This document shows positions 34,724 to 42,400 of a stretch of DNA of 42,413 nucleotides, in pieces. The position numbers and the translations under genes are program-made. Origin of the DNA: Clostridia bacterium (GTDB lineage: Bacteria > Bacillota > Clostridia > Oscillospirales > CAG-272); the NCBI GenBank assembly GCA_017455905.1, contig JAFTLQ010000033.1, forward strand, positions 1-42,413. Direction: 5' to 3'. The notes under the pieces were generated by a model. That model had not been told where the DNA came from. It saw nothing but the letters and a program-made list of their open reading frames with translations, and made no database searches. The stretch's first letter is position 1, and each line of letters starts with the position of its first letter.

Positions 34724-35230
34724 TCAGCGCAGCTCGGCGTGAGAAAACAGAACGTCCCCTTGCTCCGTCAGCGTTAAAAGTCCGTAGGTACAGCGACCGT
34801 CCCGTCCCGCGCCGACGCTTCCCGGATTAAAGAGCCATAAGGGGCCATCGTCATCCGAGCAGTAGCCCTCGTAGGGCACGTGCGTATGGCCAAACAAAAC
34901 GACATCCGACCCGCGCGAGCGCGCCTCGCGGATGATGGCGTCCCGACTGTATTTCACGCCGTAGGCGTCGCCATGCGTCAACAGCAGGCGATGACCGAGG
35001 AAGGATACCGCCTCCGTCTGCTTGACAAGCTGACCGCGCATCATCGCATACCGATCGCAATTGCCGCGCACGCAGATACACGCAGGAAAAGCGCCCTCAC
35101 AGACGTCATCCAGATCGCAAAGCCCGTCGCCAAGGAAGAGGACGGCATCCACCTCGGGATGTTGACGCAGGGCCTGCCGTATGCGGTCCGTACGACCGTG
35201 ACTGTCCGATAGAATTAAAAAACGAAGCAT
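34724..35230 (-). CDS. MJ0936/YfcE-like metallophosphoesterase
   Basis: 168 aa. Motifs: LSDSHGR (residues 7-13), LFLGDGLCD, RGNCDRY, LTHGDAY, LFGHTHVPYEG and LFNPGSVG. It is a small calcineurin-like phosphodiesterase with two metals; the substrate is unknown. It differs from the YfcE proper at 20036-20581 in lacking the HGPRN block. GGAG precedes the ATG by 6 nt. A terminator-shaped hairpin (35243-35267) sits in its leader, 12 nt before the start. Its 3' end meets the SGNH gene. Confidence 0.88.
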   Translation of the reverse strand: MLRFLILSDSHGRTDRIRQALRQHPEVDAVLFLGDGLCDLDDVCEGAFPACICVRGNCDRYAMMRGQLVKQTEAVSFLGHRLLLTHGDAYGVKYSRDAIIREARSRGSDVVLFGHTHVPYEGYCSDDDGPLWLFNPGSVGAGRDGRCTYGLLTLTEQGDVLFSHAELR

Positions 35231-35242
35231 ACCGTTCTCCTC

Positions 35243-35267
35243 AAAAAGCGCCCTTCGGCGCTTTTTT
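35243..35267 (+). terminator. Terminator-like hairpin in the gap before the small-protein trio
   Basis: Ten-bp stem AAAAAGCGCC/GGCGCTTTTT with a CTTC loop (35253-35256) and six T on the plus strand. In plus orientation it can stop a transcript coming from the SGNH gene, which has no terminator at its end. In the minus direction it is in the leader of the phosphoesterase. Confidence 0.7.
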
Positions 35268-35286
35268 GTTTATTTATTCACGTCCC

Positions 35287-35315
35287 GTGACCGTTTTTCC
35301 TCTCCTGCATACAAT
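35287..35315 (+). promoter_or_regulatory. Promoter of the small-protein trio, sigma-E/K-like -10
   Basis: GTGACC (35287-35292), 17-nt spacer, TACAAT (35310-35315), fitting weak sigma-A. The wider -10 reads CATACAAT (35308-35315), which matches the CATACAnT -10 of sporulation factor sigma-E and the CATA of sigma-K, and ACC near the -35 resembles sigma-K. Either sigma-A or a sporulation factor is possible. Confidence 0.5.
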
Positions 35316-35344
35316 GGCAGTAGACCCGAAAGAAAGGATGCGCC

Positions 35345-35581
35345 ATGAAACTTGACCAAGAACGTTTAAAGATCTATGCCAAGCTTCCCGATGCTATTCT
35401 CTGGTCACAGATCGTTGCTCTGGGAGAAAAGCACGGGATCCATCTACCGACAAAGACACCCGACAAAGAGGCTATGGCGCGCTTGCGCCGCATTATGACG
35501 GGAGAGGAATCTGTAGCACTCGGCGATGCATTGACGCTGATCAATGAATACAAACGCAAGGGAGGCATGAACCAGACATGA
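35345..35581 (+). CDS. Small conserved-type protein of unknown function (trio member 1)
   Basis: 78 aa, soluble, charged. LPDAILWSQIVALGEKHGI is a likely helix, followed by a basic RLRRIMTGEESVALGDAL and LINEYKRKGG. No motif recognised. It starts behind GAAAGGATG and its end overlaps the next gene by 4 nt (ATGA), so it is a real translated gene. I recall similar short proteins with the two partners in other Clostridia, not verified. Confidence 0.65.
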   Translation: MKLDQERLKIYAKLPDAILWSQIVALGEKHGIHLPTKTPDKEAMARLRRIMTGEESVALGDALTLINEYKRKGGMNQT

Positions 35582-35904
35582 CGGATGATACCGATAAAAG
35601 CGAGCGCATCGCCGCGCTCGTTGAGCGACTTATGGAACAGCCGCAGCTCTTGGAAACGGTCAGTGCTCTATTGAATGAGACGCCGACCGCTACGCCCCCA
35701 CCGTCATCCTCGTCAACCGAGGATGACACCCCGGCGTCGGTCGAACCGACGCCTGAACGGGACGGCATGCGCAGCGGCGACACAAAGGATCGACGGCATC
35801 AGCTGCTCTGTGCGCTTCGTCCGTATCTGTCCGACCGACGAGCCAAGGCGCTCGATTCCTTTGAAGCCATCGCCAATCTGCTTGATTTTATGAAGCAGAC
35901 ATAA
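35578..35904 (+). CDS. Small acidic protein of unknown function (trio member 2)
   Basis: 108 aa. The N-terminal helix (SERIAALVERLMEQPQLLETV) and C-terminal helix pair (DRRHQLLCALRPYLSDRRAKAL, then DSFEAIANLLDFMKQT) flank a low-complexity linker rich in Thr, Pro, Ser and Glu. No signal or membrane segment. The RHQLLCALRPYLSDRR block looks conserved in clostridial proteins of unknown role (recollection). GGAGG is upstream; it overlaps trio member 1 by 4 nt. Confidence 0.65.
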   Translation: MTDDTDKSERIAALVERLMEQPQLLETVSALLNETPTATPPPSSSSTEDDTPASVEPTPERDGMRSGDTKDRRHQLLCALRPYLSDRRAKALDSFEAIANLLDFMKQT

Positions 35905-35946
35905 GGCGACGTCGCGCGTTCACGGAAAGGAGGTTACGGAAACCGT

Positions 35947-36396
35947 ATGTACGCACGAACCAATTATCCGCCGGGGGCGGAGGATCTGCATATTCCGCAA
36001 AATTACGGAGGCACAGCGCTTTCGGGAGAAGCGGATGCCGTCACCGAAACCGACAGCCCTTACATAGAAGCATCCGCCGAGCCAAATGTCGCCGAGGACG
36101 CAGCCGAGCCGTGCAATAAGCGCAATCCATGGGAATATCCGCCAAAGCAGCCGCCGAAGACGGAAAAGTCGTCCTTTTCCCTGGGTTCCTTGCTGAAAAA
36201 GCTTCCCTTTTCACAGTTGCTGGGGGACCTACCGCTGCTCGGGCGGCTGCAAGGCGGAGGCTTGCACGGCGGCAAAACGCTCTTTGAGGACTCGGAGGAT
36301 CTGCTTCTGATCGCAATGGCGGCGTGCCTGTTTTTCTCCTCCGGGGGTGATAAGCTGTGTGCGCTGATCCTTTTGGCACTTCTCTTCTTTACCTAA
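35947..36396 (+). CDS. Small protein with hydrophobic C-terminus (trio member 3)
   Basis: 149 aa. The N-terminal part contains PPGAEDLHIPQNYGGTAL and is acidic and disordered; a proline-rich linker (EYPPKQPPKTEKS) leads to an amphipathic stretch (SLGSLLKKLPFSQLLGDLPLLGRL) and a C-terminal membrane-prone segment EDLLLIAMAACLFFSSGGDKLCALILLALLFFT. This could be one hairpin or two short helices. Unknown function. AAAGGAGG lies 13 nt from the ATG, longer than usual. It completes the probable operon of three. The hydrophobic end suggests it recruits the partners to a membrane (inference). Confidence 0.6.
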   Translation: MYARTNYPPGAEDLHIPQNYGGTALSGEADAVTETDSPYIEASAEPNVAEDAAEPCNKRNPWEYPPKQPPKTEKSSFSLGSLLKKLPFSQLLGDLPLLGRLQGGGLHGGKTLFEDSEDLLLIAMAACLFFSSGGDKLCALILLALLFFT

Positions 36397-36462
36397 TTAT
36401 AATAAACGCGTGGCACGCTGTCAACCGTTAAACAAAAAAACAAAGGTTTTTCGGCTTTTCCC

Positions 36463-36491
36463 TTGACTTTTTTTCTCTCGTTCTATATAAT
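36463..36491 (+). promoter_or_regulatory. Sigma-A promoter of the folate operon
   Basis: TTGACT (36463-36468), 17-nt spacer, TATAAT (36486-36491). Transcription should start near 36498, directly before the riboswitch. Confidence 0.82.
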
Positions 36492-36506
36492 TATACTGTA
36501 CTTTAT

Positions 36507-36622
36507 GAAGAGTAGAGATCCGGGCGTTAAGTGTCGACGGGACGGGGAGTTGCCGGTCGAACGAAAGAGCGTATCTGCGGTTCGGACCTCGCATCCCACT
36601 TCGTCAAACCGAGGATACGTAT
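36507..36622 (+). ncRNA. Tetrahydrofolate (THF) riboswitch
   Basis: The leader holds conserved elements of the THF (folT) riboswitch in order: GAGTAG, GATCCGGGCGTTAAGTG, GACGGGGAGTTG, ACGAAAG, TGCGG and CTCGCATCCCACTTCG. TCGAC-GG (36534 region) pairs with CCGGTCGA to close the inner stem. The downstream gene is a folate transporter/FolC fusion, which is the standard regulated target. Known mechanism: THF binding represses downstream expression. Exact 5' and 3' ends are estimated. Confidence 0.88.
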
Positions 36623-36664
36623 AATCTCCTTTCTTTGATGAACATTCGGGAAAGGAGATTTTTT
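36623..36664 (+). promoter_or_regulatory. Riboswitch expression platform (RBS-sequestering, terminator-shaped)
   Basis: AATCTCCTTTC (36623-36633) pairs with GAAAGGAGATT (36650-36660), followed by T to 36664 and directly by ATG 36665. The 3' arm is the ribosome binding site AAAGGAG, so the stem blocks translation initiation; the stem plus U tract is also an intrinsic terminator shape. The adjoining riboswitch should control which structure forms. Confidence 0.75.
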
Positions 36665-38515
36665 ATGAAACAAACAGTATCCACCTCTCAAAGAGCGCGT
36701 GAGCGCGCCGCTATCCGTAAGCTTTGCCTGTGTGCGCTGCTTTGCGCCATGAGCGTCACCCTCGCCTATCTTGCCAAAATGATCTTTGGCACGAGCCCCC
36801 TGCGGCTGACCTTTGAAAACCTGCCGATCGTGTTCGCCGGTATCGTGTACGGTCCTATATGGGGCGGCGTCGTAGGAATGGTAGCGGATCTTACCAGCTG
36901 CCTGTTCGCAGGACAAGCCCCCGTCCTGCTGATCACCGTCGGTGCGGCGGCGGTCGGCATGCTCGCAGGCACCCTCTCGCGCCTGCTATTCAAAAAGCAA
37001 ACCTTCCCCTCCCTCTTGGCGATCGAGCTCATCACGCAGCTGATCGCCTCGGTCGGTATCAAATCGTTCGCCCTGCATCTGTATTTTTCCTATCCACCCC
37101 TCGTGCTGCTTCCGCGCCTGCCGATCTATATCGGTATCGCCGTCGCGGAAAGCTATCTTCTATATATTCTTCTGCGCCACACGGCCATCCGCCGCTTGAT
37201 CCTCCCAAACGATACAAAGGACACACGTATGACCTATCAGCAAGCCATCGATTACATTCACTCCGTCTCGTGGAAGGGCAGCCGCCCCGGTCTTGAGCGT
37301 ATTCGCGCGCTTCTCGACGCGCTCGGACATCCCGAGCGTGATCTGCGCTTCGTTCACATCGCGGGCACCAACGGCAAGGGCTCGGTTTCCGCTATGACCG
37401 AATCCATCCTTCGCACGGCAGGCTACAAGACGGGACTGTTCGTCTCCCCTTACATCAAGCATTTTAACGAGCGCATTCAGTTCATGGGAGAGCCCATTCC
37501 CGAGCAGGCGCTGGCCGATGCTACCGCTATCGTTCGCCGCCACGCCGACCGCATGGAGGACGCGCCGACCGAATTTGAGCTGATCACGGCGATCGGCTTC
37601 GTATATTTCAAGCAATGCGGCTGCGACATCGTCGTGCTGGAGGTCGGCATGGGCGGCCGCCTCGATTCGACCAACATCATTGAGGATCCCCTGCTCACCG
37701 TCATCACCGGTATTGCGCTGGATCACACCGCCTTTCTCGGGGATACGATCGAAGCGATCGCCAAGGAAAAAGCAGGTATCATCAAGCCGGGGTGTCCCGT
37801 CGTATACGGCGGATACGACCCCGTCGCCCGTCGCGTCATAGCCGAAGCGGCAGAACAGGCAGCAGCGCCGCTGCTTGCGGCGGCCGATACGCCGATCGAG
37901 CTACACGAAATGACCCTTGACGGGACGCTTCTCTCCTACGGCGATATGCACCGCGTACACCTTCCCCTGCTCGGCTCGTATCAGCCGCGCAATGCGGCAA
38001 CGGTGCTGTGTGCCGTGTGCGCCCTTCGCGACCGCGGACTTTGCCTGCCCGAGGAGGCCGTGCGCCAGGGACTGCAGGCCGTTCGCTGGCCCGGCCGCTT
38101 TGAGGTGCTCCGCCGCCATCCGCTGATCATTTCCGACGGCGCGCACAATCCCGAGGGCATCCACGCCGCCGCCGACAGCCTTCGCTTGTATTTTAAGAAC
38201 ACCCCTGTCCTGCTTTTGTGCGGCGTCATGGCCGATAAGGATCACGGGCAAATGGTACGCGAGCTGGCTCCACTTGCCTCGGAGGTCTTTACCGTACGGC
38301 CGAACAATCCCCGCGCCCTCGCCGCCGAGGCGTTAGCCGAGGAATTCCGTGCAAGTGACGTGACCGCTCACGCACACGCAAGCGTCGCGGATGCCGTTGC
38401 GGAAGCCGTAGCACGTGCGGAGCAAACAGGGCAAGCGCTCATTTGCCTCGGATCGTTATACATGTACGAGGAGGTCACCGACGCCCTCGATACGATACCA
38501 CAAAAAGGAGAATAA
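36665..38515 (+). CDS. folT-folC: Fusion of folate ECF transporter S component (FolT) and FolC
   Basis: 616 aa in one open frame. Residues 1-188 are FolT-like: a basic N-terminus, helices near 24-41, 53-70, 74-90, 94-110 and later, with the S-component pattern LPIVFAGIVYGPIWGGVVGMVADL. Residues 189-616 are a full FolC (Mur ligase fold): IAGTNGKGSVSAM P-loop (about 234-246), HFNERIQF, VGMGGRLDSTN, DHTAFLGDTIEAIAKEKAGIIKPG and SDGAHNPEG. FolC adds glutamates to folate and dihydropteroate. The linker is only a few residues, and an internal ATG (37229) with AAAGGA 7 nt upstream might make a FolC-only product. ATG 36665 is chosen because the ribosome binding site lies in the riboswitch stem. The ECF A, A' and T components are not in the window. 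Confidence 0.88.
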   Translation: MKQTVSTSQRARERAAIRKLCLCALLCAMSVTLAYLAKMIFGTSPLRLTFENLPIVFAGIVYGPIWGGVVGMVADLTSCLFAGQAPVLLITVGAAAVGMLAGTLSRLLFKKQTFPSLLAIELITQLIASVGIKSFALHLYFSYPPLVLLPRLPIYIGIAVAESYLLYILLRHTAIRRLILPNDTKDTRMTYQQAIDYIHSVSWKGSRPGLERIRALLDALGHPERDLRFVHIAGTNGKGSVSAMTESILRTAGYKTGLFVSPYIKHFNERIQFMGEPIPEQALADATAIVRRHADRMEDAPTEFELITAIGFVYFKQCGCDIVVLEVGMGGRLDSTNIIEDPLLTVITGIALDHTAFLGDTIEAIAKEKAGIIKPGCPVVYGGYDPVARRVIAEAAEQAAAPLLAAADTPIELHEMTLDGTLLSYGDMHRVHLPLLGSYQPRNAATVLCAVCALRDRGLCLPEEAVRQGLQAVRWPGRFEVLRRHPLIISDGAHNPEGIHAAADSLRLYFKNTPVLLLCGVMADKDHGQMVRELAPLASEVFTVRPNNPRALAAEALAEEFRASDVTAHAHASVADAVAEAVARAEQTGQALICLGSLYMYEEVTDALDTIPQKGE

Positions 38516-38519
38516 GACT

Positions 38520-38864
38520 ATGCCGTTTATTCACACGATCACCAACAAGTCCGTATCCGAAAGCCAAGAGGCCGCGCTGCGCCGCCGTTTTGGCGAAGCG
38601 ATCACCCTGCTCCCGGGAAAGAGCGAGGAATGGCTGATGCTCGCGCTATCCGATGAGCGCCCTATGGCCTTCCGTGCTAACGCGTCGGAGGACCTTGCCA
38701 TGATCGAGGTCAGCCTCTACGGAAAGGCACCGAAGGAAGCCAAGAACGATCTCACCGGCGCCATCACCGCTATCGTCAGCGAGGAGCTCGGCATCCGCGG
38801 CGATCACATCTACATTACATATGCCGAAACGGATACCTGGGGCTACGACGGCGAAAATTTCTGA
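38520..38864 (+). CDS. MIF-family tautomerase
   Basis: 114 aa, macrophage migration inhibitory factor fold. It starts MPFIHTITNK, so Pro is N-terminal after Met removal and would be the catalytic base. Further MIF blocks: LPGKSEEWLMLAL and IEVSLYGKAP. Likely phenylpyruvate/dopachrome-type tautomerase activity; natural substrate unknown. ATG 38520 has AAGGAG 9 nt upstream and follows the fusion gene by 4 nt, so it is cotranscribed under the riboswitch. The longer frame to 38415 lies inside the fusion gene. Confidence 0.88.
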   Translation: MPFIHTITNKSVSESQEAALRRRFGEAITLLPGKSEEWLMLALSDERPMAFRANASEDLAMIEVSLYGKAPKEAKNDLTGAITAIVSEELGIRGDHIYITYAETDTWGYDGENF

Positions 38865-38879
38865 CATAAGGACGAAACG

Positions 38880-39935
38880 ATGCCTTTATTAAGCAAGGAT
38901 TTTGAAAAGCTCAAGCACTTGCGTCACGTCTATGATCGAAACTACCGTGTGACACAGCTCTACAGCACCTACCTCAACCGCTTTCCGACGCTTCTGACGA
39001 AGGAGGCCGTCGATGCGTTGACCGAGGACGGACGTATCGGTGAGGAGGAGGCGATCGGCGCCCTGTTGACGGTCGCCTTCGGACTGGATACGGAGCATAA
39101 CACGGACGATCGGATCATCGAGCGCGACTACATCCACCCATCGGTACGTCTGCTCGACGCGCAGAAATACTACAACGACCCCTACTACCGTACCGTTCAT
39201 ATCCCCGACACCGCGGTGGGTCGTATCTCCTTTAAAAACGAATGCTACGAGCCGTACCGCGCGGTCATCTGCGACGATATCCTCACCGACGGCGAGGGTA
39301 AGGAGGTGCCGCCTCTCGGCTTTTTCCGCGAGCCTTTTTTCTTTCCCGCGGTGCTGGAGGACGGCAACGAATGGATGACGCTGACGCCCGTCGATCTGGA
39401 TACCTGCCGCGAGGCGATCGAGGAGGCTCACGGCCATGTGGTCACCTTTGGTCTCGGCCTTGGCTACTATGCCTTTATGGTCGCGCAAAAGGATGAGGTC
39501 GAGCGCGTAACCGTCGTCGAAAAGAATGCGGAGGTCATCCGCCTGTTCGTCGACGTGCTCCTGCCGCAGTTTCCAAACAAGGAAAAAATCCGCATCGTTG
39601 AGGACGATGCCTTCCGCTTTGCCGAGCACACTCTGCCAACGGTCGGCGCCGACTACGTCTTTGTCGACACCTGGCGCGATGCGTCGGACGGATATCCTAT
39701 GTATCGGCGTATGAAGCGCTTAGAGCATCTGTGCGAGGGCGTTCCCTTTTCCTATTGGATCGAGGGCTTTCTTCTTTCACGTATGCGCGCGTTCGTTTTT
39801 GAAAAAATATGGGATACGGAGGTCAATGCCACCCACGGACAAACGGGCGAATACACCTTTGAGGACATCCGATACCGACTGTCAAGGGACGGTCTGATCC
39901 AAGCAATTTTGAACCGGGAAGATGATATAGAATGA
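38880..39935 (+). CDS. Uncharacterised SAM-methyltransferase-fold protein
   Basis: 351 aa. The central Rossmann-like part has VVTFGLGLGYYAFMVAQ (about 188-204), VTVVEKNAEVIRLF and a later ADYVFVDTWRD, in the order of class I methyltransferases or spermidine-synthase-like enzymes. The N-terminal 150 residues (DRNYRVTQLYSTYLNRFP, DIHPSVRLLDAQKYYNDPYY in part) match nothing I recognise. The ligand-binding and substrate residues are not certain. It starts 15 nt after the tautomerase and overlaps copA by 4 nt (ATGA). Function unknown. Confidence 0.7.
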   Translation: MPLLSKDFEKLKHLRHVYDRNYRVTQLYSTYLNRFPTLLTKEAVDALTEDGRIGEEEAIGALLTVAFGLDTEHNTDDRIIERDYIHPSVRLLDAQKYYNDPYYRTVHIPDTAVGRISFKNECYEPYRAVICDDILTDGEGKEVPPLGFFREPFFFPAVLEDGNEWMTLTPVDLDTCREAIEEAHGHVVTFGLGLGYYAFMVAQKDEVERVTVVEKNAEVIRLFVDVLLPQFPNKEKIRIVEDDAFRFAEHTLPTVGADYVFVDTWRDASDGYPMYRRMKRLEHLCEGVPFSYWIEGFLLSRMRAFVFEKIWDTEVNATHGQTGEYTFEDIRYRLSRDGLIQAILNREDDIE

Positions 39936-42130
39936 AAAAAAACTTTAAGGTCTTTGGCATGATGTGTGCCGCGTGCGCGGCGCACGTGGAGCATGCCGTC
40001 GCGGCTGTTGACGGCGTGCAATCCGTTGCGGTCAGCCTGTTGACCAACAGCATGCAGGTCGAGCTCACTGAGGGTGTCGAGGACGCCATTCTGCGTGCTG
40101 TCAAGCACGCCGGCTACTCGGCCGAGGAAATGAATACCGCGCAAGCGGTCATGTCAGAGCCTACGCAAAGCCGACGCCTTTGGCCGCTCATCACATCCCT
40201 TATCCTATCGGCGCTTGTCATGTATATAGAGATGGGGCACATGCTTTTTCCCTACCCCTCATGGCTTCACGTGAGCGCGCACCCGACGCTCTATCTGCTT
40301 TTACAGCTTCTTCTTACCATACCGATCGTTCTGCTCAATTACCGCTATTTCGTCGGCGGTACGCGCTCTCTGCTGGCGCGGTCGCCCAACATGGACTCTC
40401 TCATTGCGCTCGGCGCAGGAACGGCGATCCTGTATAGCACCGTTCTGTTCTTCATCTGCCTGATCGGCGGACCGTCGGCCGACGTCGCCGCACGCTCCGG
40501 CTTTTCCTCCGGTGGCATGATCCTCTCTCTCGTTACCCTTGGTAAAACGCTGGAGGGACGCGCCAAGGACAAGACCGCCGACGCCATTCGTGCCCTCGCC
40601 GAGCTGACCCCCGACACTGTCACGGTGCTTCGGGACGGTGCGGAGATGGCGATCCGAACGTCCGAGCTGTCCCTCACGGACGAGCTCGTGCTGAAGGCGG
40701 GCGATCGCATCCCCTGCGACGGCACGCTTCTTTCGGGGCACCTGTCCGTTGACGAATCCGCTGTCACGGGCGAGAGCCTGCCGATCGAAAAGGCCGAGGG
40801 AGCGTCGGTGACGAGCGGCTGCATGGTCACGGACGGTGCCGCACGCATCCGTCCGACGGCGGTCGGAGAGGAAACCTCCCTTTCGCAGACGATCCGCATG
40901 GTCAGCGAGGCCTCCGCCACCAAGGCGCCTATCGCCAAGCTGGCAGACCGCGTCAGCTCATTCTTCGTTCCCGCCGTGCTGGGCATCGCTTGTGTCACCT
41001 TCCTACTGTGGCTTCTGATCGGCCGCGATCTTACGGTAGCGCTGACGTATGCCATCAACGTACTCGTCATCTCCTGCCCCTGTGCCCTGGGGCTTGCCAC
41101 ACCGACGGCTATTATGTGCGCGATGGGCAAGGGGGCGCAGCTCGGCGTACTCATCAAGCACGCCGAGGCGCTGGAAACCGTCGGTCGCATCCGCCGTGTC
41201 GCCTTTGATAAGACGGGCACGCTGACGACCGGTCACATGAGCGTATGCGATCACATCACTGTGGACGGATACACCGATGATCTTCTCTTCCGCGTTGCCT
41301 ACACGGTCGAATCACGATCCACGCACCCCGTTGCCTGCGCCGTCGCTCGCTTTACGGAAGGCACCGAGGAGCTCGCAGATGCCCGCATCTCCACCCTCGC
41401 GGGCAAGGGTATGTTCGCGAAATGCGCCGACGAGGCGTATGCCGTCGGAAATCTGTCCCTTATGGAGGACTGCGATATAGACACCGATGCTCTGGCGTCG
41501 TTCCGCCGCAAGGCCGACGCGCGAGGGGCGAGCCTCGTATACGTGGCAAGCACCGACGCGCTGATCGGTGCCTTTGCCGTAGCCGATACACCGAAGGAGG
41601 ATAGCCTGTGCGCGATCGAGGAGCTTCGCCGCATCGGCGTCGAAGCGCTGATGCTGACGGGCGACACCGAGGCCGCCGCCTCGCATATAGCCGATCAGCT
41701 GCATATCACGAGCGTTCACGCCACTCTTACCCCTGAGCAAAAGGGAGAGCGTATACAGTCCCTTGCAAAGGAAGCACCCATCGCCATGGTCGGTGATGGC
41801 ATCAACGACTGTCTTCCCCTGGTTGCCGCTGACGTTGGCGTGGCTATGGGAGCGGGCTCCGACGTAGCGATCGAAAGCTGTGACGTCGTGCTTCGTTCTG
41901 ACCGCATGATGGATGTCGTCCGTTTGATACGTCTTGGGCGATTTACGCTACGAAAAATCAGGCAGAATCTCTTTTGGGCACTCATCTACAACACGATCTG
42001 CATCCCCGTCGCCGCCGGCGCATTCGCCTTCCTTGGCGTAACATTGACGCCCATGATGGCCTCCGCCGCCATGGCTATCTCGTCGCTGACGGTCGTCACC
42101 AACGCCTTGACGATCAAGCGATTTAAATAA
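39932..42130 (+). CDS. copA: Copper-translocating P1B-type ATPase
   Basis: 732 aa. An N-terminal heavy-metal-associated domain has MMCAACAAHV (C12, C15), in place of the usual GMTCAAC. Eight membrane helices follow, with SCPCALGLATPTAIM (CPC near 381-383) in helix 6, the phosphorylation site DKTGTL (D426), ESRSTHPVACAVA, and GDGIND near 620. Helix 7 has YN (ALIYNTICIP) and helix 8 SS (MAISSLTV), the Cu+ signature. It exports copper from the cytosol, using ATP. Overlap of 4 nt with the upstream methyltransferase gene suggests coupling. No copper repressor (CsoR, CopY) is adjacent. Length is complete. Confidence 0.95.
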   Translation: MKKNFKVFGMMCAACAAHVEHAVAAVDGVQSVAVSLLTNSMQVELTEGVEDAILRAVKHAGYSAEEMNTAQAVMSEPTQSRRLWPLITSLILSALVMYIEMGHMLFPYPSWLHVSAHPTLYLLLQLLLTIPIVLLNYRYFVGGTRSLLARSPNMDSLIALGAGTAILYSTVLFFICLIGGPSADVAARSGFSSGGMILSLVTLGKTLEGRAKDKTADAIRALAELTPDTVTVLRDGAEMAIRTSELSLTDELVLKAGDRIPCDGTLLSGHLSVDESAVTGESLPIEKAEGASVTSGCMVTDGAARIRPTAVGEETSLSQTIRMVSEASATKAPIAKLADRVSSFFVPAVLGIACVTFLLWLLIGRDLTVALTYAINVLVISCPCALGLATPTAIMCAMGKGAQLGVLIKHAEALETVGRIRRVAFDKTGTLTTGHMSVCDHITVDGYTDDLLFRVAYTVESRSTHPVACAVARFTEGTEELADARISTLAGKGMFAKCADEAYAVGNLSLMEDCDIDTDALASFRRKADARGASLVYVASTDALIGAFAVADTPKEDSLCAIEELRRIGVEALMLTGDTEAAASHIADQLHITSVHATLTPEQKGERIQSLAKEAPIAMVGDGINDCLPLVAADVGVAMGAGSDVAIESCDVVLRSDRMMDVVRLIRLGRFTLRKIRQNLFWALIYNTICIPVAAGAFAFLGVTLTPMMASAAMAISSLTVVTNALTIKRFK

Positions 42131-42145
42131 AAATGACAAAAACGG

Positions 42146-42167
42146 CCCGAGATCGAAACGACTCGGG
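42146..42167. terminator. Weak hairpin after copA
   Basis: CCCGAG (42146-42151) pairs with CTCGGG (42162-42167) around a 10-nt loop. There is no T tract on the plus strand, so termination of copA is uncertain; in the minus direction a T tract follows. The rest of the 42131-42285 gap shows no gene. Confidence 0.4.
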
Positions 42168-42285
42168 TCGCTTTCGCTCCATGTCGCAAATGTATAAACT
42201 GCACAATCGAAAAAACGATCAAAAAGCACGTCGCCCCATTTTTTTGTGCAAATGGTACATTTTACAGCACGCCGCCAAAAATTTC

Positions 42286-42314
42286 TTGCAATCGTCCGTG
42301 AAATGTGATATAAT
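42286..42314 (+). promoter_or_regulatory. Strong promoter at the right end
   Basis: TTGCAA (42286-42291), 17-nt spacer ending in TGA, TATAAT (42309-42314). It drives the gene that starts at 42401. Confidence 0.85.
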
Positions 42315-42400
42315 TTTAACAGGAATGTAAAAAAGAGGGAAAAATCGCATTCCGTATCCACCCATCAAACAAAAGAACAAAAGAAAGGAAGGACATGTGT

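Noticed and set aside
42180..42285. Small RNA or gene in the gap after copA
   Set aside because: Only weak AT-rich hairpins and no promoter before 42286.
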